Shown: positions 33,331 through 42,997, numbered from the stretch's first letter. The stretch: 64,000 nt of DNA from Pseudomonadota bacterium (GCA_023451825.1 JAEXYA010000017.1:1-64000); one strand, 5' to 3'. Numbers and translations: made by a program. The notes: generated by a model from the letters alone, not told the origin.

Positions 33331-34818
33331 ATGGCAGAACGAATTTTGATCGCCGACGACGATGCCGTCCAGCGCCGCCTTGTCGAGAACATGGTGCAGC
33401 GCTGCGGCTACGAGGCCATTGTCGTCGATAACGGCGCGGACGCCGTCTCGCGCCTGATCGATCCGGACGCGCCGGCCATCGATGCCCTGCTGCTCGATCT
33501 CGTGATGCCCGGCCTCGACGGCATGGGCGTGCTCGAACGCATCCGCGACGCCGGCCTGAATATTCCCGTTATCGTCCAGACCGCCCATGGCGGCATCGAC
33601 AATGTGGTCTCGGCCATGCGTGCCGGCGCCCACGATTTCGTCGTCAAGCCGGTCAGCGCCGAGCGCCTACAGGTGTCGCTGCGCAATGCGCTCAACACCC
33701 ACGCGCTGAAAGGCGAATTACAGCGCATCCGCCATAGCCGCGAAGGCAAGCTTACTTTCGCCGATCTCGTCACCCGCAGTGCGGGCATGGAAAATGTGCT
33801 GCGTGCCGCCCGCAAGGCCGCATCGTCATCCATCCCGGTGCTGATCGAAGGCGAGTCCGGTGTCGGCAAGGAAGTCATTGCCCGCGCCATCCATGGCTCC
33901 GGCGAGCGCAGCAGCAAGCCCTTCGTCGCGGTGAATTGCGGCGCTATTCCCGACAATCTCGTCGAGTCCATCCTGTTTGGCCACGAGAAGGGCGCCTTCA
34001 CCGGCGCCACCGAACGCCATGCCGGCAAATTCGTCGAAGCCTCCGGCGGCACGCTCTTCCTCGATGAAGTCGGCGAACTGCCACTGAGCGCGCAAGTGAA
34101 ATTGCTCCGGGCTCTTCAGGAAGGCTCCGTGGAAGCCGTGGGTGGCCGTCGCCCGATCAAGGTCGATGTCCGCATCATCTCGGCGACCAACCGGCAGCTG
34201 CTCGACCTCGTCAAAGCCGGCAACTTTCGCGAAGACCTGTTCTACCGCCTGCACGTGCTGCCGCTGACGGTGCCGCCGCTCCGTGCGCGCCGCGAGGACA
34301 TCCCGCATCTGTTGCGGCACTTCCTGGCCCGGTTCTGCGCCGAGGAGAACCGGCCGATCACCAGCATCTCCGGCGAAGCCATGTCGGTGCTGACCCAGCT
34401 CGATTGGCCCGGCAATATCCGGCAGCTCGAAAACGCGGTGTATCGTGCCGTGGTGATGAGCGACGGCGACCAGCTCGGGCTGGCGGATTTTCCGCAAACC
34501 ATGGCGCCGGCTGCACCGATTCCTTCGCCGACAACCGTCCCTCTGATGGTAGAGCCTCTGTACCATGCGACCGCACCAGCCATGGTCCCCGATGCGGCAC
34601 CGTTGCTCGCGACCGCAGGCAGCCTGAGCATGCTCGCTGAGGACAACGAAGTGCGACCGCTCGACGAACTCGAATCCGAGATCATCCGCTTCGCCATCTC
34701 GCATTACCGCGGCCAGATGTCGGAAGTCGCGCGTCGACTGAAAATCGGTCGCTCGACGCTGTATCGTAAACTTGACGAGGCGGCGGAAAAGAACGCAGCA
34801 CCGTCGAGCGAGGCATAG
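33331..34818 (+). CDS. Sigma-54-dependent response regulator (NtrC family)
   Basis: This 495-residue protein has a receiver domain (phospho-acceptor D56 in 'LLLDLVMPGLDG', T84, K106). An AAA+ sigma-54 domain follows, with Walker A GESGVGKE (174-181), the GAFTGA loop (221-226) and Walker B 'GGTLFLDEVGEL'. A C-terminal Fis-type HTH ('IIRFAISHYRGQMSEVARRLKIGRSTLYRKL') completes it. It would activate sigma-54 promoters when phosphorylated. ATG 33331, with GGAG upstream, starts the receiver exactly. No histidine kinase lies next to it, so its partner is elsewhere. Confidence 0.93.
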   Translation: MAERILIADDDAVQRRLVENMVQRCGYEAIVVDNGADAVSRLIDPDAPAIDALLLDLVMPGLDGMGVLERIRDAGLNIPVIVQTAHGGIDNVVSAMRAGAHDFVVKPVSAERLQVSLRNALNTHALKGELQRIRHSREGKLTFADLVTRSAGMENVLRAARKAASSSIPVLIEGESGVGKEVIARAIHGSGERSSKPFVAVNCGAIPDNLVESILFGHEKGAFTGATERHAGKFVEASGGTLFLDEVGELPLSAQVKLLRALQEGSVEAVGGRRPIKVDVRIISATNRQLLDLVKAGNFREDLFYRLHVLPLTVPPLRARREDIPHLLRHFLARFCAEENRPITSISGEAMSVLTQLDWPGNIRQLENAVYRAVVMSDGDQLGLADFPQTMAPAAPIPSPTTVPLMVEPLYHATAPAMVPDAAPLLATAGSLSMLAEDNEVRPLDELESEIIRFAISHYRGQMSEVARRLKIGRSTLYRKLDEAAEKNAAPSSEA

Positions 34819-35124
34819 CTTCGCCTCAATCTATTGCGGTGCACGCACCGAACATGTCCTTGTTGTGGCGGGGGAACTTGAACCGTTGCGGTGTGGTGAC
34901 ACACCAAGTCAAAAGCATCCCGTGCAAACAGCTGCAACGTTGCAAAGCATGTGGGTTGGCGGCAGTTTGTATTGAAACAAACCTATCAGGTGCTGGAACC
35001 TGGATTGGGTCGATGTATCGTCTGCGTATTGAATCGCGACATACGAATGCTTCAGCCGAAGCTTGGATGAAAGACTAGAACTGTTCCAGGAGCATTGGAG
35101 CAGCTTCACTGGAGAGGAGCGAGA
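34819..35124. other. Intergenic region before the L,D-transpeptidase, no gene seen
   Basis: This 306-base gap shows no supported ORF, tRNA or repeat. I looked for a -24/-12 promoter element and saw no convincing match. Confidence 0.4.
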
Positions 35125-37278
35125 ATGCGAGACCTCAACAAGAGCCGTTCTGGATTCGACCGCGTGCTGATGGCCGTGGCTGCTACATTCCTGACGGTCT
35201 CGGCCGGCGCTGCCACGGCACAACAAGCCGCCTCGCCGCGCGACAGCGTCTCCGAACTCGCCATTGATGCGGCCGTGCCGCGCCCCGAACCCGCCAATGT
35301 CCCGCCGCCCGCGGCAAGCGACATCAAGACCGACACGACTGCCGCGGCGCCCGATGCATCGGACACCACGACCGGCGCCATCTCGGCCGAGACGCCGAAG
35401 ATTGCCGAAACTCCGAAGCCCGCCGAAGAAGCCAAGCCCGCTGAAGCCGCGACCGCTCCGGCAGCACCTGCGCCCGCCGCAGCCGCCGTTGCGCCTGCCG
35501 CTCCCGCAGCGGAAGCAGCAAAGGATGTCGCCAAGGACGTGGCCCAGCCTGCATCCAACGTCGCTGCAGCGGATCAGCCCGTCGCCGACAAGCTGCGCGA
35601 CATGCTGGGTGGCAAGTTGCCGCGCCAGTTCGACCGCAAGGGCGAGCGCGCCGCCGTCGAGAAGTTCTATACCGGCCGCGACTATGCGCCGCTATGGACC
35701 CAGGGTGGCATCGCCAGCTCCGTCGCCAAGGGCGTGATCGCACGGCTGAAGGATGCCGGCAGTGAAGGCCTCGATGTCGCTGACTATCCGGTGCCGGACT
35801 TCACCGCTGCGAGCACACCCGATGCACTCGCCGAAGCCGAGTTGAAGCTCACTGCCAGCATGCTGGACTATGCCCGTCAGGCGCAGAGCGGCCGCATGCA
35901 TTGGTCGCAGCTCGACGGCGACATCATGTATCCCGAACACCCGACCGACCCGGCCCAGGTACTCGCCAATATCTCGACGGCGAAGGACGCCTCCGCTGCG
36001 CTCGCCAGCTACAATCCGCCCCATGAGGGCTACAAGAAGCTGAGGGCGAAGCTCGCCGAACTACGCGGCGAGAGCGAGATGCCGGTGCAGCCGATCGCCG
36101 AGGGACCGGCGCTGAAATTCGTCAAGGCGACGAAGAAGAATCCTAACCCGACGGTGACGGAAGACGATCGCGTGCCGCTTGTCCGCGCCCGCCTCCATGT
36201 CGATAATTCCAGCGACACCAAATACGACGAACATGTCGCGGCGGCCGTTCGTAAATTCCAGTCGGCCAATAGCATCAAGGTCACCGGCATTCTCGACGAT
36301 GCCACCGTGCGCGCCATCAACGCGCCGAAGCGCGATCGCCAGATCGATACGCTGCTGGTTAATCTGGAGCGCTGGCGCTGGCTGCCGCGCCAGCTCGGCG
36401 CGTCGTCGCTCGGCAATGCCTATGTGATGCTGAACATTCCCGACTATACGCTGAAAGTGATGCAGAACGGCGGTCAGGTCTGGACCACCCGCGTCGTCGT
36501 CGGCAAGGTCGGCAAGCACGCTACGCCGCTGATGACCGAGACGATGAAATACATCACGGTCAACCCGACCTGGAACGTGCCGCCATCGATCATCTACAAC
36601 GAATATCTGCCGGCGCTGCAGCAGGACCCGACGGTGCTCGACCGCATGGGCCTGAAACTGTCGCGTAAGCCTGACGGCAGCATCCATGTGTCGCAGCCCC
36701 CCGGCGACGACAATGCGCTCGGCCGCATCCGCTTCAACTTCCCGAACAAGTTCCTGGTTTATATGCACGACACGCCGAACAAGAACCTGTTCGCCCGTGA
36801 CGAGCGTGCTTTCAGCCATGGCTGCATGCGGGTGCAGAACCCGGACCAGTACGCGGCAACGCTGCTCAACATCACCATGCCGAACGACCGCTATTCGCCC
36901 GAAAAGGTGCGCGGCATGTACGGCCGCAGCGAGATCGACCTGAAATTCCCGACGCCGATCCCGGTCAACATCACCTATCAGACCGCCTTCGTGGATGACG
37001 CCGGTAAGCTGCAGATGCGCAAGGACATCTACAGCCGCGATTCACAGATGCTCGCGATCCTGAAGAATACCAAGGGTAAGGATCTCGAGCAGGTGGTGGC
37101 CCGCGCTCAGCCGAGCTATGCGCGTCCGAAGGCGAACATCCCGCAAGGCGTGAACTTTGATGGCGCCCCGGTACGCAACAGCGAGCCGAACTTCTTCGAA
37201 CGATTGTTCGGCGGTGGTGCTCCGGCGCCCCAGCCGATGGCACAGCAGGGGCAGAACCGTCGCACCGTTACTCGTTAA
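35125..37278 (+). CDS. L,D-transpeptidase (YcbB/LdtD-like)
   Basis: This periplasmic enzyme (about 717 aa) would make 3-3 peptidoglycan cross-links. It has a signal peptide ('VLMAVAATFLTVSAGAATAQQ'), a long Ala/Pro/Glu-rich linker (about 30-150), then 'AAVEKFYTGRDYAPLWTQGG', a peptidoglycan-binding domain ('DEHVAAAVRKFQSANSIKVTGILDDATVRAIN') and a YkuD catalytic domain ('YVMLNIPDYTLKVMQNGGQVWTTRVVVGK ... SHGCMRVQNP', catalytic Cys about 567). This order matches the YcbB class. GGAGAGGAG lies before the ATG at 35125. A strong terminator follows. Confidence 0.92.
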   Translation: MRDLNKSRSGFDRVLMAVAATFLTVSAGAATAQQAASPRDSVSELAIDAAVPRPEPANVPPPAASDIKTDTTAAAPDASDTTTGAISAETPKIAETPKPAEEAKPAEAATAPAAPAPAAAAVAPAAPAAEAAKDVAKDVAQPASNVAAADQPVADKLRDMLGGKLPRQFDRKGERAAVEKFYTGRDYAPLWTQGGIASSVAKGVIARLKDAGSEGLDVADYPVPDFTAASTPDALAEAELKLTASMLDYARQAQSGRMHWSQLDGDIMYPEHPTDPAQVLANISTAKDASAALASYNPPHEGYKKLRAKLAELRGESEMPVQPIAEGPALKFVKATKKNPNPTVTEDDRVPLVRARLHVDNSSDTKYDEHVAAAVRKFQSANSIKVTGILDDATVRAINAPKRDRQIDTLLVNLERWRWLPRQLGASSLGNAYVMLNIPDYTLKVMQNGGQVWTTRVVVGKVGKHATPLMTETMKYITVNPTWNVPPSIIYNEYLPALQQDPTVLDRMGLKLSRKPDGSIHVSQPPGDDNALGRIRFNFPNKFLVYMHDTPNKNLFARDERAFSHGCMRVQNPDQYAATLLNITMPNDRYSPEKVRGMYGRSEIDLKFPTPIPVNITYQTAFVDDAGKLQMRKDIYSRDSQMLAILKNTKGKDLEQVVARAQPSYARPKANIPQGVNFDGAPVRNSEPNFFERLFGGGAPAPQPMAQQGQNRRTVTR

Positions 37279-37297
37279 TCGCGGCACGCTTTACCTT

Positions 37298-37327
37298 AAG
37301 GGCTCCATCTCGGATGGAGCCCTTTTG
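37298..37327 (+). terminator. Rho-independent terminator after the L,D-transpeptidase
   Basis: A perfect 12-bp stem (37298-37309 with 37313-37324) closes on a 3-nt loop and is followed by TTTTG. It lies between convergent genes and may also work for the GST gene on the other strand. Confidence 0.88.
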
Positions 37328-37993
37328 CTATCTGGCCTCCGCCTCGCGGCCCGATGCCGCCAGGAACACGGCATATTGACCGTCAAAAGCGCGCCTGAAA
37401 GCGGGTCGCGCTTCGCCGCGAGCGACATAGGCGGCAAGATTCGGATGTTCTTCGAGCAGCCCAGATCCACTGGCTCTGCGCAGCACACCGATCATCAGGA
37501 GGTCGCCGGCACTGAAAGCAGGTCCCAGCCATTCCGCATCGCCGAGCACGCGCGAGAGATCGGTCAGGCGATAGCGAACCCGCTGTTCGAGAATTGGCCG
37601 ACGCTCCGCGAACCAGGACTGATCGCCTTCGACCAGGATGGCCGCGTCGCGCTCGACGATTGGCGGCTCGATCGTGCTCAGCGCCGCAAACATCCACATG
37701 ATCGCGCGGGCACGCGCCACCGGATCCTCCGGCAGCAGACCCGCGTGGCGCTCCGCAATATGCAGCACGATGGCGCCTGTCTCGAAGAGCGTGAGATCGC
37801 CGTCCTCAAAGCTCGGGATTTGCCCGAAGGGCTGGCACGCCCGATGTGCTGCCTCCTTCATCTCCGCAAACGTCAGCAGACGAACATCATAAGGCTGCCC
37901 AGCCTCCTCCAGCGCCCAGCGAACCTGCATATCGCGCGCGAGCCCTTGGCCGCGGTCGGGCGAATCCTTGAAGGCCGTAATTGTAGGTTTCAT
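37328..37993 (-). CDS. Glutathione S-transferase family protein
   Basis: This 221-residue protein has a thioredoxin-like N-terminal domain 'ITAFKDSPDRGQGLARDMQVRWALEEAGQPYDVRLL', a cis-Pro/glutathione-contact segment 'PFGQIPSFEDGDLTLFETGAIVLHIAE' and an all-helical C-terminal domain with 'WLGPAFSAGDLLMIGVLRR'. The substrate is unknown. The start at 37993 gives the family N-terminus. It lies between two cell-wall genes but on the opposite strand. Confidence 0.88.
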   Translation of the reverse strand: MKPTITAFKDSPDRGQGLARDMQVRWALEEAGQPYDVRLLTFAEMKEAAHRACQPFGQIPSFEDGDLTLFETGAIVLHIAERHAGLLPEDPVARARAIMWMFAALSTIEPPIVERDAAILVEGDQSWFAERRPILEQRVRYRLTDLSRVLGDAEWLGPAFSAGDLLMIGVLRRASGSGLLEEHPNLAAYVARGEARPAFRRAFDGQYAVFLAASGREAEAR

Positions 37994-38398
37994 GACGAAC
38001 CATCCTGTGACGGTGTGGCGGCGAATGGTCGCCGCGACGCACGTCCCAAGGACGAAAAGGCAGCGCGCTTTTCGACATCCGCCCCTTCTATTTTCCAATG
38101 CCCTGCCGGAAATCAGTCCGGGCAAGCCGCACAGTTATCTCCTGGGCTCTCGTTAAAGCATTCAGAAATGACAGAAAGACCATTATTTCCAGAAACTTAG
38201 AGCCAAAACGCCCTGGCTTTTGAGTGACCATCCGGTTGTAAGATTAACCATTGTCCACCTCCAAGGTGGCACTGGGCTAGTTTTCGCCATAGTCGGCGGG
38301 TTAATCTTGACAGTGGCAGAAATGCCAACTTTGGGGGGAGCGGTGTAAATCTCGATTAACCCTCCCGTTTTAAGACTCGATTCACCCTCTTTCGTCAC
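37994..38398. promoter_or_regulatory. 405-base divergent promoter region with an AAGATTAACC inverted repeat
   Basis: No gene is seen. AAGATTAACC (38240-38249) and GGTTAATCTT (38299-38308) form a perfect 10-bp inverted pair 49 bases apart. Another GATTAACCCTCC lies near 38354. Between the arms is a small hairpin, CCACCT-CCA-AGGTGG (38255-38269). TTGACA follows the second arm and could be a -35 element. These look like control sites of the DUF882 gene. Confidence 0.4.
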
Positions 38399-40066
38399 AT
38401 GGGGTTGCGAGAGAGTTTGAGTAACTTGGGTGGGTTTTACGTGCCGCTTGGTTTCGCACGCAAAGTAACGTGGCGTCCGTCGCGCGCCGGCTTGAATGCC
38501 GGTTTGGCCTCACTGGTGCTGATGGCCAGCGCGAGTTCGGTTCACAATGCGACGGCGAATAGCGAAACCCGCACGCTCTCATTTTACCACACCCATTCCC
38601 GCGAAAGCGTCACCGTCACGTTCAAGCGCAACGGGCGTTATGACGAAGACGGGTTGAAGAAGCTCAATCACTTCCTGCGCGACTGGCGCAATCAAGACTC
38701 CACCACGATGGACCGACGCCTGTTCGATATCGTCTGGGAAGTCTATCGCGACGTCGACGCCACCCAGCCCATCCAGATCATTTCCGCCTATCGCTCGCCG
38801 GCCACCAACGCCATGCTGCGCCGCCGCTCATCCGGCGTGGCGCGCCATAGCCAGCATATGCTCGGCCACGCGATGGACTTCTTCATTCCCGGCGTGCAGC
38901 TGGAGAAGATCCGCATCGCCGGCCTGCGCCTGCAGCGCGGCGGCGTCGGCTTCTATCCGACCTCCGGCTCGCCTTTCGTGCATCTCGACACCGGCAGCGT
39001 GCGCCACTGGCCGCGCATGACCTACGCGCAGCTCGAGCGCGTCTTCCCGAATGGCCGTACCGTGCATCTGCCGTCCAGCGGCGGCACCATGCCGGGCTAT
39101 CAGCTCGCCGCTGCCGACATCCAGAAGCGCGGTTCGGGCGACAGCGTGAGCCTTGCCAGCAGCAAGCCGGGCAACCTGCTCGCCTCGCTGTTCGGCCGGA
39201 AATCGTCGTCTGACGATGAAGATGAATCCGCTGTACCGGCGATTACGCCAAGCAAGCCGACGCCGGCCAACACCGTGGTCGCAGCGGCTGCGCCATCGGC
39301 CGATCCGGTGCCGATGCCGCGTGCCAAGCCGGCTGCTGCCAATGTGGTGCTGGCTTCGGCCGATACCGAAGCCGTGCCAATCCCGCGTCCGAAACAGCCG
39401 ATTCCGGCTGCGGCGGTGCCCAGGAACGATGGTCGCCCGCAAAACCCGGCCGACATCATCAACGCGCGCGGCTTCTGGGATGATATCCCCGAGCCAAAGC
39501 AGGCGACGCCGCAACAGGTCGCAGCCCTCACCGCCCGTCAGGCGCTTGAGCGCATCGCCGAGCAGGAGCAAGGCAGCCAGGAATCGGGCGTGAAGGAATC
39601 CACCTTCGCCAAGGCGCTCGCTTTTGCGCCACCGCGCACCTCTCCGGTCGATCGCGCGCATGTGGTCACCGCCAGCGCGCCAATCCCGCGCAGCATCCGC
39701 CCGAATGTGCCGAACAAGAATTCGATGGTCGTGAATGAAGTGACCACGGTGATCGGCAAGAGCATCGGCCAGCCCGGCCCGGTCGCGATCTCGACGCGCC
39801 TCACCGCAGCCTACATTCCGGAAAATCACATCTGGACCCGCGCGATGATCGTCGCACCGAGCGTAACGACCGCGATGTCGGTATCATCGATCGGCGACGG
39901 CGACCTCACGGTCCTGCGCGCGCATTTCGCCAAGCCGCAGACGGTCCTTGCAATGAGCTTCTCTGACGATCCGCAGGCGGGTCTGATGAGCGATCAGTTC
40001 ACCGGCTCGGCGACGGCGAAGCTGGTGACGACGAATTTTGCGATGCGAACCGCGTCGCTGCGCTGA
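38399..40066 (+). CDS. DUF882 (M15-like) periplasmic peptidase-like protein
   Basis: The 555-residue protein has a hydrophobic signal region ('LNAGLASLVLMASASSVHNATA') and a DUF882 domain related to M15 D-Ala carboxypeptidases. Likely metal ligands are visible in 'HSQHMLGHAMDFF' and 'FVHLDTGSVRHW'. The second half is a Pro/Ala-rich linker and a less conserved C-terminal part. It probably trims peptidoglycan. The start is uncertain: the ATG at 38399 has a weak ribosome site, and a GTG lies at 38441. Confidence 0.85.
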   Translation: MGLRESLSNLGGFYVPLGFARKVTWRPSRAGLNAGLASLVLMASASSVHNATANSETRTLSFYHTHSRESVTVTFKRNGRYDEDGLKKLNHFLRDWRNQDSTTMDRRLFDIVWEVYRDVDATQPIQIISAYRSPATNAMLRRRSSGVARHSQHMLGHAMDFFIPGVQLEKIRIAGLRLQRGGVGFYPTSGSPFVHLDTGSVRHWPRMTYAQLERVFPNGRTVHLPSSGGTMPGYQLAAADIQKRGSGDSVSLASSKPGNLLASLFGRKSSSDDEDESAVPAITPSKPTPANTVVAAAAPSADPVPMPRAKPAAANVVLASADTEAVPIPRPKQPIPAAAVPRNDGRPQNPADIINARGFWDDIPEPKQATPQQVAALTARQALERIAEQEQGSQESGVKESTFAKALAFAPPRTSPVDRAHVVTASAPIPRSIRPNVPNKNSMVVNEVTTVIGKSIGQPGPVAISTRLTAAYIPENHIWTRAMIVAPSVTTAMSVSSIGDGDLTVLRAHFAKPQTVLAMSFSDDPQAGLMSDQFTGSATAKLVTTNFAMRTASLR

Positions 40067-40122
40067 GACGAGCCGCGTTCCCCCGCGCCCAGGCAGCGAG
40101 GCCTCGAGAATCTCTATCCGCG

Positions 40123-40138
40123 TGAGCTCATGAGCTCA
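40123..40138. repeat. 16-bp perfect palindrome between convergent genes
   Basis: TGAGCTCATGAGCTCA is fully self-complementary. It lies between the DUF882 gene and the convergent tehA-like gene, at the left edge of the accessory region. Confidence 0.4.
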
Positions 40139-40224
40139 GCTGATCCGGTGCAACACGAGCGCCAAAATGGGATCACGAGTTGAGGAATATCGCTTCCAGC
40201 TCGTGTCCAGCCTGGCCGACGCCC

Positions 40225-41202
40225 CTATGAAGAGCGCGCCGACACCACATTTGGCCGCCCCAAGCTTCCGGTTTGAAGACAGCGGTAGATCGTCCCGATC
40301 GCTACTGCGAGCACAACGAGATTTGCAAAGCCAAAAAGAAATGGCGCGATATCGTGGATGACACCGCGATCTCCGAGAATGACCAAGCGAATTGGTGCAA
40401 TGGCTAGCGCCGTTGCGCCGAACGTGAACGCCCAGTAGGACGGCTTAAAAGGCTCCTTGAGTATCCAGGGCAAAAGCCGCAGCAGAACCAACGCCTGCAG
40501 GATACCGTAGCCAATCATCGCATGCGTTACGAGCGGCGATGCTTGCGGCGCCACAGCAATCAGTGCGACTGCTCCAACCACCGGCGGAGCCAGCTGAATG
40601 CCAAGCGTGGGGCGCAACATCGGTGCGAGCTCAGGAGCGGTGAGAAGCCTGTGCAACAGCACGGACTCGATGGCCAGCCATCCAAACAAGCCCATGCCGA
40701 AGAACAGCGTGCCGATATCAGCCAAGCCCAAAGCGCCCCCCACAGTGGCCGCAACGAAGCTGCCGGCAACACTCGGCAGATAGAGGACGGATGTGGTCTG
40801 ATCCACATTGCGCCCCCCGAGCCACAATCCGCCCGTTCGCCAGACAGCGAAAATGATCGTGAAGGAGGCACCGGCGACATAGAGCAGCAACGCAGTCCTG
40901 TGAGAGTAAGGCTCGGCGCCACCGGCGACGAGCATCGTTGCAACGCCCACCAACCCGACAAAGCAACACTGAACCGGATGCGAGAGTTCGGCTAAAGCAG
41001 CATCGCGTGCCACGAACCACTTGGTCGCATAGAGTATCGTCAGGGTTAGCCATACGACGGCTGCTGCGAGCATGATCAGCTCGCCGATGATCGCCGGCAG
41101 TGCCCAGGCGAGATGTGCGAAACGCCACGCGGAGCCAAGTCCGGCTAGTCCCAGCACCATTCCAAACAATGCTGCTGGCAGGACGACGTTTCTCCCGGAC
41201 AT
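40225..41202 (-). CDS. TehA/SLAC1-family dicarboxylate / tellurite-resistance transporter
   Basis: This 325-residue protein has about 10 helices. The start 'LPAALFGMVLGLAGLGSAWRFAHLAWALPAIIGE' is characteristic of TehA, as are 'LSHPVQCCFVGLVGVATML' and 'FFGMGLFGWLAIESVLLHRLL'. TehA-type proteins export C4-dicarboxylates or anions; tellurite resistance is a side effect. ATG 41202 overlaps the stop of the isochorismatase-fold gene by one base (TGATG), so the two are coupled. It may export a product made by that hydrolase. Confidence 0.87.
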   Translation of the reverse strand: MSGRNVVLPAALFGMVLGLAGLGSAWRFAHLAWALPAIIGELIMLAAAVVWLTLTILYATKWFVARDAALAELSHPVQCCFVGLVGVATMLVAGGAEPYSHRTALLLYVAGASFTIIFAVWRTGGLWLGGRNVDQTTSVLYLPSVAGSFVAATVGGALGLADIGTLFFGMGLFGWLAIESVLLHRLLTAPELAPMLRPTLGIQLAPPVVGAVALIAVAPQASPLVTHAMIGYGILQALVLLRLLPWILKEPFKPSYWAFTFGATALAIAPIRLVILGDRGVIHDIAPFLFGFANLVVLAVAIGTIYRCLQTGSLGRPNVVSARSS

Positions 41203-41957
41203 CACACAATTCGCTTGTTCGAGACGGACGATGCGCCACCATTGAGTTTGGCGATCGTCTCGTCCGTGCTCCAGATCGCATTGGCCATGAAGCGGAAATT
41301 GATCAGGGCAGCGAGATATCCATCACCGTCAGGCAACTTCGGAGCAGCGATTGCATCCCGTACGACAGCGACCTCAAAACCCGCCTCCAGAAGATCACGC
41401 ATATGCGATTCAACGCACATATTGGCCAGCATTCCGGCGAGAACGACCTGTCTAACGCCCTGCTTCCCGAGTTGGAGCTTCAAATCGGTCGTTTGAGGAC
41501 CATAGACCTTGTGGGGAGAGCAAATGATCGTCTTGCCGTCCTCAATGAAGGGCTTGAATTCCTCCATAAAGTCCGCGCCGGAGCAACGGAAGCCGTCCGT
41601 CGTATATGGCCCCTTGCGGTCGAAGGCCCCAGTGTCGTGTTGGAATTTCTCAAGCGGAGCCTGCCAATTCCACTCGTGATCCCAGCAATAGTAATAATGC
41701 GGAGATACCGCGACGACGATCCCGGCGCGCTTCGCAGCGGCGAACAGCCCAACCAGATTCGGAACCAAGTTCGTTTCGGTCACGCTCTCACCGACCGCAG
41801 CCCAAGCACGGCCCACAGGGCTCATCACGTCCACCTGAGGGTCGATCACCACGAGCGCTGCGCGCGATAGTTCAAGCACCATCTCGACCTTTGGCAAAGC
41901 CGGCGTGAGCGAGTCAGCATAGAGTTCGGCGGAACGCGCTGAGAATTTCGAATTCAT
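41202..41957 (-). CDS. Isochorismatase-fold cysteine hydrolase
   Basis: This 251-residue cytoplasmic hydrolase has the family triad: D39 ('ALVVIDPQVD'), K150 ('SPHKVYGP') and C181 ('LAGMLANMCVESHMRDLLEAGFEVAVVRDA'). Such enzymes hydrolyse amides, carbamates or ureido compounds. The substrate is unknown; the aromatic-rich 'SPHYYYCWDHEWNWQAP' may line the pocket. The ATG at 41957 has the better family fit than 41969. It forms an operon with the downstream TehA-like gene. Confidence 0.88.
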   Translation of the reverse strand: MNSKFSARSAELYADSLTPALPKVEMVLELSRAALVVIDPQVDVMSPVGRAWAAVGESVTETNLVPNLVGLFAAAKRAGIVVAVSPHYYYCWDHEWNWQAPLEKFQHDTGAFDRKGPYTTDGFRCSGADFMEEFKPFIEDGKTIICSPHKVYGPQTTDLKLQLGKQGVRQVVLAGMLANMCVESHMRDLLEAGFEVAVVRDAIAAPKLPDGDGYLAALINFRFMANAIWSTDETIAKLNGGASSVSNKRIV

Positions 41958-42092
41958 GATTGGCTCCACATTCGTTAGCTAAAGATTCACGGGCAGCCCC
42001 CCGGGGCGCATGGCACCGATTGAGCGCGACGGTTCGGCCACCGCTCGGCCACGCCATCAGCCGCTGCGCGCATCCAGACAGGAGGACAGCAT

Positions 42093-42851
42093 CTAACGCT
42101 CGGCTTGAGCTGCCTGCTTGATGACCTTCGCGACCATCCGCGGCTGCGAAATAAGCACGGCGTGACTGGCCTTGATCTCGGTCACTTTGGCCTTTGCGCG
42201 TGCATACATCGTGCGCTCAAGATCTGGATTGATCATCCGGTCGTTCGTGGCAACGATTCCAAATGATGGCTTGGTCTTCCAAGCCGCCGTCGTAACCGGC
42301 GTGGTGAAGGCCTTGGCATTCGTCGGCATCTGAGAAATAGCCATGAACCGCGCATCGGCCGCCGGAACATCAGCTGCGAAATCGGCATGGAAGCTGTTTG
42401 GGTCGATCAACAGATAGCCATCGGCTGTTGGCGATGTGCTGTTCGCCAACGGCGGCTTGGTGCTGCGCAACGCTCTGACATGCTCGCCCTCCTCCGGGGC
42501 GTAAGCGGCGACGTAGACCAAGCTGGCAACATTCGGATGCTTTCCCGCTTCCGTGACAATCACGCCGCCGTAACTATGCCCGACCAGCACGGTTGGCCCG
42601 CTCTGACGATCGAGAATCCTTGTCGTCGCAACGACGTCATCCTCAAGCGAGGTCATTGGCTGCTGCACCACACTGACCTTGAAGCCGTCCTTCTGCAGTA
42701 TATCCGCGACGGCCCGCCATCCGGACCCATCGACAAATGCGCCGTGGACCAGGACGACATTCTGCACAGACGTCTTCCGCGACTGCGCGTTTGCGCTGGC
42801 AATGAACATCGCAGAAACAAGCAGTGCAACGACCAGCGTTCGTCCGCTCAT
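42093..42851 (-). CDS. Secreted alpha/beta hydrolase (methylesterase/EstC-like)
   Basis: This 252-residue protein has a signal peptide ('LVVALLVSAMFIASANA') and an alpha/beta hydrolase fold. The oxyanion segment is 'VVLVHGAFVDGSGWRAVADIL', the nucleophile elbow GHSYGG, and the catalytic His is probably in 'KASHAVLISQP'. The pattern resembles the hydroxynitrile-lyase/methyl-esterase-like group. It would act in the periplasm on an ester. GGAGG lies upstream of the ATG at 42851. A tandem direct-repeat box lies 82 bases upstream. Confidence 0.86.
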   Translation of the reverse strand: MSGRTLVVALLVSAMFIASANAQSRKTSVQNVVLVHGAFVDGSGWRAVADILQKDGFKVSVVQQPMTSLEDDVVATTRILDRQSGPTVLVGHSYGGVIVTEAGKHPNVASLVYVAAYAPEEGEHVRALRSTKPPLANSTSPTADGYLLIDPNSFHADFAADVPAADARFMAISQMPTNAKAFTTPVTTAAWKTKPSFGIVATNDRMINPDLERTMYARAKAKVTEIKASHAVLISQPRMVAKVIKQAAQAER

Positions 42852-42932
42852 GGAAGCCTCCACTCTGGCTTGGTGACCCGACTGTCACATTCAAGACCAA
42901 TGAAAAGTAGCGGAGCGCGTGCCGCTGCCGGA

Positions 42933-42958
42933 GTTAAGACTTGTTAAAACAGAGTTGA
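42933..42958 (-). promoter_or_regulatory. Tandem direct repeat box 1 (faces the secreted hydrolase)
   Basis: On the minus strand it reads TTTTAAC-AAG-TCTTAAC (42949-42933), two 7-mers with a 10-bp period. A weaker third unit, TTCAAC, lies one turn (11 bp) further upstream, ending at 42958. It is 82 bases from the hydrolase ATG. It fits NYTTWAC-N3-NYTTWAC. Confidence 0.55.
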
Positions 42959-42997
42959 ACGTCGACGCCATCGGGCCCTCCTGCGCCTGCGTCCCTC

